This document shows, piece after piece, positions 5,369-11,864 of a stretch of DNA of 11,864 nucleotides. The position numbers and the translations under genes were made by a program. The stretch is taken from positions 1-11,864 of the forward strand of contig CAIZOZ010000006.1 of assembly GCA_903934745.1 (NCBI GenBank), given 5' to 3'. Numbering within the stretch: the stretch's first letter is position 1; each line of letters begins with the position of its first letter. The DNA comes from an uncultured cyanobacterium. Its GTDB lineage: Bacteria; Cyanobacteriota; Cyanobacteriia; PCC-6307; Cyanobiaceae. The notes under the pieces are model-generated. The model was not told the origin of the DNA. It worked only from the letters and a program-made list of their open reading frames with translations, and did not search any database.

Positions 5369-7843
5369 GTGCTGACCGGCGCTGCGCTCGGCATCATGCT
5401 GCTCTACCTGACCGAAGAGGCCCTCGCTTCCGGCTTGCGCCCATCGGTGGGCGGCCGGCTGGATCAACCGGTTGACCAGGATCCGGGCAGGCTGAATGCC
5501 AGGGCTGGTCGCCTGGCGATCCTGCCCCTCGACAACGTCGACATCGGCTTCGACAGCCCGCGGCCCCAGGCCTTCGGCAGCGCTGCCGCCGCCCTCGCCC
5601 AACCGGCGGCGGCCAACAATTCAGCCAGCGGCGGCTTTCCAGGCTCGGGGCTGCAGCTCTCAGCGCCAGTAGCCACCCTCCCCTTCGTCGCTGCCAACAA
5701 TGGCGACATCATCCCGTTTGGCGGTGGTGGCGGCGGTGGTGGGGTGACGCCAGCCCCGGTTGTGCCCGATTCGCCGGATCCCGTTGATCCCCTTCCTCCC
5801 GGGCCGCCGGAGCCGCCCACGCCACCGATTCCCACTGGCCGCTTGCCCCAGATGCTGCTGGTGGTGGTGCGCACTGCCGGCAGTGCCAACAGCCGTACGA
5901 TCGATGGCCAGGCCCAGAGCGACCAGGGCGCCCGTCAGGTGGGCATCGAGAACAGCCAGCTCGATCTACGCAAGGCAGCGGCCCCGTCGCTGGAGGTGTT
6001 GTCCACACGCACCCTGCAATCGTTTGGCCTGTCCCAGCTGAATGACGCCGATCTGAGCCTGATCGCCGAGCACATCGGCTTGCTCAATTCCAGCGTGCTG
6101 AATGGAGTCGGCTCAGAGGCACTGATCTTCGATGCCCGGGATCTGCTGGAACTGGGTCTGCTGTCCTCCGGCAACGCCACGGCCTCGCTGGCCTCGCGCA
6201 CGATTGGCATGGAGAACAGCCAATTACAAGATTCAGGTGGCCTTAACTTGCTGGGACTGGAAGGCATGACGCGCCTGAACTTCACCGGCCTCGGTGATAG
6301 TGAGCGTGCTGCCCTCAGCTTCGACCTGTTTACGGCAGGCCTCAAGGATTCAGCCGTCCTACTGGGCCAAGGTGACGACACAGTGACGATCAACAGCGGC
6401 TATTACAGCCTCGCTGATGGTCTGCAGCCAGGCCAGTTCCAGCGGGGACTCAACTTCAACTTTGGCCAGACTCCAGCCAGCCTCGGGGATGGCAGCAACT
6501 GGTCCTTCAGTCTCAACGCCAAGGCCGTCGGACTGGACAACAGCGTGCTGGATCTCGGTGGTGGTGATGATCGGGTCTCGATCATGACCATGATTGATGA
6601 AGATCTGATCAGTGATCTTGGCAGTCTCTACAACGATCCATTCACTGCAATTCAGCTGGAGCGGGTGGGCCTGCTCAATTCCAGTGTGTTGATGGGAGCT
6701 GGTGATGATCAATTGCGCGTCAACGGCAAGGTGATCGATTCCACCATCGATCTCGGCAATGGCAATAACACCCTGATCCTCGAAGGGCAGGTGCTGGGCA
6801 ACAGCCGCATCCTGGTGGGCGACGGCTCCAACCAGATCAGCTTCAAGGCCGGCCTGGGCGGCCTGGTGCAGGGCGGCAGCGGCGCTGATCTGTTCAGCCT
6901 CGGCAACCTGCAGCTGGCCGGTGAAATTGATGGTGGCGGCGGTCTGGATGCCCTCACGGCCGGGGTGGCCTTCGGCAACGAGCGGGAGCTGCTCCAGGTG
7001 GATGGCCTCGATGCCGGCAATTTCGGTGGCGTGCGCTTTCGCAACGTTGAAACCGTGGCCCTGGGGTCCGGCGACGACGTGACCCTGCTCGGCCTTGACG
7101 GCACCCTGACCGGCCGGCTGCTGGGGGGCGACGGGCTCGACCGGCTCGAGTACAGCAACTGGAGCACACCGGTCACGGTCGATCTTGATCGCGGTGCGGC
7201 CACAGGCATCGGCGCTGGTGTCGCCGGCTCCCTGGCCGGGTTCGAACAGGTGCTCGGCGGGGTCGGCAATGACACCCTGATCAGCTCCGGAGCTTTTGCC
7301 GGCATCGATGGCTCCGATGGCGACGATGTGATGTTTCTGCGCTGGAGCCCCTGGCTCGGCCTGGGCGAAGCCCCCCTGCAGATTCGGGGCGGCGCCGGCA
7401 GCGATCTGTTTGTGATCAGTGGCCTGGAGCAGGCGCCCCCGTCCAGCTGGGATGGCGTTAGCGGCCTGCCCGATCTGGTCGATCTGAATCTGAACCAGAC
7501 CCCGGGCGGCGGTATCGGCCTCACCGACTCGATCGGCTGGCTGCGCAATCAAGCCCAGGCCGATGGCAGTGTGCAGCAGAGCTTCGAGCGGCTCACGACT
7601 GCCGGCTTGGAGGGCATCGGCGATGCCCGCCTGCTGCCGATCGCGCCGCTGGAGCAACTGCTGGCCGGCATGAGCGACGACACCCGCCAACTGGCGATCG
7701 GCCTGGACAGCGATGGCGACAGCCACCTGGTCCTGCTCGGCAGTCAGGGCATGGGAACCAGCTTGAGGATCGCCAACCTGCCCAGTCCAAGCCTCAACGC
7801 AGGCAGCAGCAGCCTCAGCGGATTGAGCGGCTCGATTCCATGA
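5369..7843 (+). CDS. RTX-like repeat protein, probable type I secretion substrate
   Basis: An 824-residue acidic, Gly/Ser/Leu-rich protein with almost no Cys. Order of regions: a hydrophobic segment at 1-20 ending TEEALAS; a low-complexity part to 117; a Gly8 run (118-125) and a Pro-rich linker (126-159). Then come six copies of a degenerate motif like VGLxNSxVLxGxGDD starting near 191, 236, 279, 323, 387 and 433, followed by shorter beta-roll-like units to about 510. RTX-like nonapeptides lie near 502, 586, 630 and 674, including GGVGNDTLI. The tail (about 775-824) is Ser/Gly/Leu-rich, as in type I secretion signals. In RTX proteins such motifs bind calcium outside the cell; export is inferred from the adjacent HlyD/HlyB genes. 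GTG 5369 is the longest start; ATG 5396 is possible, and the real N-terminus may lie upstream (see leader). The specific function is unknown; adhesion or a surface layer is a guess. Confidence 0.82.
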   Translation: MLTGAALGIMLLYLTEEALASGLRPSVGGRLDQPVDQDPGRLNARAGRLAILPLDNVDIGFDSPRPQAFGSAAAALAQPAAANNSASGGFPGSGLQLSAPVATLPFVAANNGDIIPFGGGGGGGGVTPAPVVPDSPDPVDPLPPGPPEPPTPPIPTGRLPQMLLVVVRTAGSANSRTIDGQAQSDQGARQVGIENSQLDLRKAAAPSLEVLSTRTLQSFGLSQLNDADLSLIAEHIGLLNSSVLNGVGSEALIFDARDLLELGLLSSGNATASLASRTIGMENSQLQDSGGLNLLGLEGMTRLNFTGLGDSERAALSFDLFTAGLKDSAVLLGQGDDTVTINSGYYSLADGLQPGQFQRGLNFNFGQTPASLGDGSNWSFSLNAKAVGLDNSVLDLGGGDDRVSIMTMIDEDLISDLGSLYNDPFTAIQLERVGLLNSSVLMGAGDDQLRVNGKVIDSTIDLGNGNNTLILEGQVLGNSRILVGDGSNQISFKAGLGGLVQGGSGADLFSLGNLQLAGEIDGGGGLDALTAGVAFGNERELLQVDGLDAGNFGGVRFRNVETVALGSGDDVTLLGLDGTLTGRLLGGDGLDRLEYSNWSTPVTVDLDRGAATGIGAGVAGSLAGFEQVLGGVGNDTLISSGAFAGIDGSDGDDVMFLRWSPWLGLGEAPLQIRGGAGSDLFVISGLEQAPPSSWDGVSGLPDLVDLNLNQTPGGGIGLTDSIGWLRNQAQADGSVQQSFERLTTAGLEGIGDARLLPIAPLEQLLAGMSDDTRQLAIGLDSDGDSHLVLLGSQGMGTSLRIANLPSPSLNAGSSSLSGLSGSIP
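5720..5743 (+). repeat. Gly-codon microsatellite (Gly8) in the RTX-like gene
   Basis: Eight consecutive GGN codons, mostly alternating GGC and GGT, encode Gly118-125 just before the Pro-rich linker. Repeats of this kind can change length by slippage in units of three bases, altering linker length without a frameshift. Confidence 0.85.
5942..6750 (+). repeat. Six-copy degenerate repeat of about 45 residues
   Basis: Within the RTX-like protein a motif of the form (I/V/A)GLxNSxVLxGxGDD recurs at residues 191, 236, 279, 323, 387 and 433. The spacings are 45, 43, 44, 64 and 46 residues. Early copies lack the GDD end (for example VGIENSQLDL) while the last three have it (AGLKDSAVLLGQGDD, VGLDNSVLDLGGGDD, VGLLNSSVLMGAGDD). 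The repeats are visible in protein only and show little DNA identity, so they are old. Confidence 0.75.
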
Positions 7844-9206
7844 AACCGCTGAAGCGATCGCTGATCAGCGAAATCACCGGCCTGGAACCCAGCTGGATCA
7901 AGGCCGTCACGGCCATGCCGGGTCGCAAGGCATAGCTACGGCCCTTGCGCGTGAGCTCGCTGGTCTTGATCTTCACCAGCAGCGGGAATGACTCCTGCGG
8001 GTTCTGCTGATCGGGCGGCAGGGCATCGGCACCGATGCGCACAATCGTGCCTTTGAGTGCGCCGTAATCGGTGAAGGGGAAGGAGGTGACGCGCACTTCC
8101 ACCGGCATGCCGGTTTCGAGGAAGCCGATGTCGCGGTTGGAAACAGACAGCTCCACATCCAGGGGGGTGAGCGGCACAAGCTGCAGGGCGATGCGGCCTG
8201 GGGTGAGCGTTTCGCCAGGTTTGGCGTTGAGATTGAACACCCGGCCAGCGACCGGAGCCAGCATGCGACCCAGATCAAGTCGATCATTGAGTTCATCAAT
8301 GCTGGCATCAACAGCAGAGAATTGCAGTTTGGCATTGTTGTACTGGGAATAGAGCTGCTTCGCTTCTGCTGCCGGGATCTGCTCCTGCTTGAGTTGGCTC
8401 TCCACCACCCGATGGCGAGCTGACTCCAGCTCCTTTTCGGTGCGGGCAATTGTGCCCTGCAGTTCGGCCAGGCGCTGGGCCTGGCGATCCAGTTCCAGCT
8501 GGGCCATGGCCCCATCCCTGACCAGGCCGACCATGCGGCCGGTGATGTTGGTTTCAATCGCCTGCTTGCGCTTCAAAGCCAGCAGATCCGTGGCCTGCTG
8601 CTCCAGGTTGATCACACTGCGTTGCCGCTCCTGCTGGGCCGCCTGCTCACGCAACAGCACCTCCTGCTGCTCGGTATTGAATTGACGGCGACCGGAGGGG
8701 CCCGGTGGTAGCGCCGGCAAGCCCAGGCGCAGGGCGTAGAGGTTGGTCTGGGTGCGCCACAACTCCCGTTGTTGTTCGAGATGGGCGCGCTGCTCGCGCA
8801 CCGCCTGCTCCCGCAGCTTGAACAGGGGCTGACCGGCCTGCACCACCTGGCCCTCCTTGACCAGAACCTTGACCACCGGAGCATTGAACGGAGCGGTGAT
8901 CGTGGTGACACCACCGGTGGGCCGCAACTTGCCGGTGGCATTGACGGAGGTTTCGATGCGGGCGATCAGGCCGTAGATGACGCCGAAACTGGTGAGGCCG
9001 ATCAGGCTCCAGACAATGCCGCGGCTCCAGACGCGGGTGCTGCGGGGCAGGGTGGTGCGGCGACGGCGCTGGCCGCGGGGCTGCTGCTCAGGGGTTGGCG
9101 TCTCGGCAGCCGGTTGGGGTGGCTGGGCCGCCACCAGGGAATCGGCGGATTCGGTGCTGTCGGGCGTGACTGCCGCTGGCGGAGGAGTGGAGGACACGGG
9201 CGGCAA
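7815..9206 (-). CDS. HlyD-family periplasmic adaptor of a type I secretion system
   Basis: This 463-residue membrane-fusion protein would link the inner-membrane ABC exporter to an outer-membrane TolC-like channel. It has a Pro/Gln-rich cytosolic N-terminus (1-45), a basic patch (GQRRRR) and one membrane segment at about 62-81. A first lipoyl half-motif follows (about 100-130), then a long coiled coil (about 131-312) broken near 165-172 by a Pro/Gly stretch. The second lipoyl half carries LAPVAGRVFNLNAKPGETL (about 316-334), then a beta-barrel domain to about 440. The C-terminal ALRPGMAVTALIQLG pattern is typical of HlyD relatives. The start is TTG 9206, three bases after the ABC gene stop (9210-9212); GTG 9197 is an alternative. 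The near-contact indicates an operon with coupled translation. Its last 29 bp overlap the end of the convergent RTX-like gene. Confidence 0.92.
   Translation of the reverse strand: MPPVSSTPPPAAVTPDSTESADSLVAAQPPQPAAETPTPEQQPRGQRRRRTTLPRSTRVWSRGIVWSLIGLTSFGVIYGLIARIETSVNATGKLRPTGGVTTITAPFNAPVVKVLVKEGQVVQAGQPLFKLREQAVREQRAHLEQQRELWRTQTNLYALRLGLPALPPGPSGRRQFNTEQQEVLLREQAAQQERQRSVINLEQQATDLLALKRKQAIETNITGRMVGLVRDGAMAQLELDRQAQRLAELQGTIARTEKELESARHRVVESQLKQEQIPAAEAKQLYSQYNNAKLQFSAVDASIDELNDRLDLGRMLAPVAGRVFNLNAKPGETLTPGRIALQLVPLTPLDVELSVSNRDIGFLETGMPVEVRVTSFPFTDYGALKGTIVRIGADALPPDQQNPQESFPLLVKIKTSELTRKGRSYALRPGMAVTALIQLGSRPVISLISDRFSGFMESSRSIR
7847..7870. repeat. Nested inverted repeat with HIP1 octamer after the RTX-like gene
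   Basis: CGCTGA (7847-7852) and TCAGCG (7865-7870) flank a 12-base loop that itself contains the palindrome AGCGATCGCT, including the HIP1 octamer GCGATCGC at 7854-7861. It starts 4 bases after the RTX-like gene stop, inside the 3' end of the hlyD-type gene, and could fold at the end of the RTX-like transcript. No T-run follows, so terminator function is speculative. Confidence 0.4.
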
Positions 9207-9209
9207 TGC

Positions 9210-11864
<2,655 letters not shown>

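Noticed and set aside
5720..5743. Gly-codon run considered as a CRISPR-like or regulatory repeat
   Set aside because: It is in frame within a coding sequence, has no spacers, and is explained as a Gly linker.
6359..7726. Minus-strand ORF of 455 codons inside the RTX-like gene
   Set aside because: The sense frame has clear RTX-type motifs; the antisense translation is low complexity and rich in Ala, Gln and Ile from mirrored codons.

Overview
The window reads as part of a GC-rich picocyanobacterial chromosome (Synechococcus/Cyanobium type). The evidence is the purN, argC and bifunctional ribBA neighbourhood, a Ycf35/DUF1257 gene, the octamer GCGATCGC (cyanobacterial HIP1) at 4560 and 7854, and a HlyB/HlyD-type secretion locus with an RTX-like substrate. 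The lineage is an inference from gene content; no rRNA, tRNA or other marker gene is present. I saw no insertion sequence, tRNA, rRNA or CRISPR array.

Left part (1-4522), housekeeping. An M61-family peptidase gene runs off the left edge on the minus strand. Its GTG start overlaps the end of a DUF1257/Ycf35 gene, so the two are probably one transcript. DUF1257 is head-to-head with purN with almost no intergenic space. purN and argC converge; argC and ribBA diverge from a 107-bp spacer. These genes serve purine, arginine and riboflavin synthesis.

Middle (4523-5368). A minus-strand gene for a His-rich protein of about 188 residues that I cannot assign converges on ribBA. A 205-bp spacer with several small sequence structures separates it from the next gene.

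Right part (5369-11864), secretion locus. A plus-strand gene encodes an 824-residue RTX-like protein with a hydrophobic N-terminus, a Gly8 run and Pro-rich linker, about six copies of a degenerate 45-residue repeat, RTX-like nonapeptides and a Ser/Gly/Leu-rich tail. Converging on it, and overlapping it by 29 bp, is a minus-strand pair: a HlyD-type adaptor and a HlyB-type ABC exporter with a peptidase-like domain lacking the catalytic Cys. The exporter runs off the right edge. The simplest model is that the ABC protein and adaptor, with a TolC-like protein encoded elsewhere, export the RTX-like protein. The most unusual items are the 45-residue repeat family, the ambiguous 5' end of the RTX-like gene (leader ORF or frameshift), and the tail-to-tail overlap of substrate and exporter genes.
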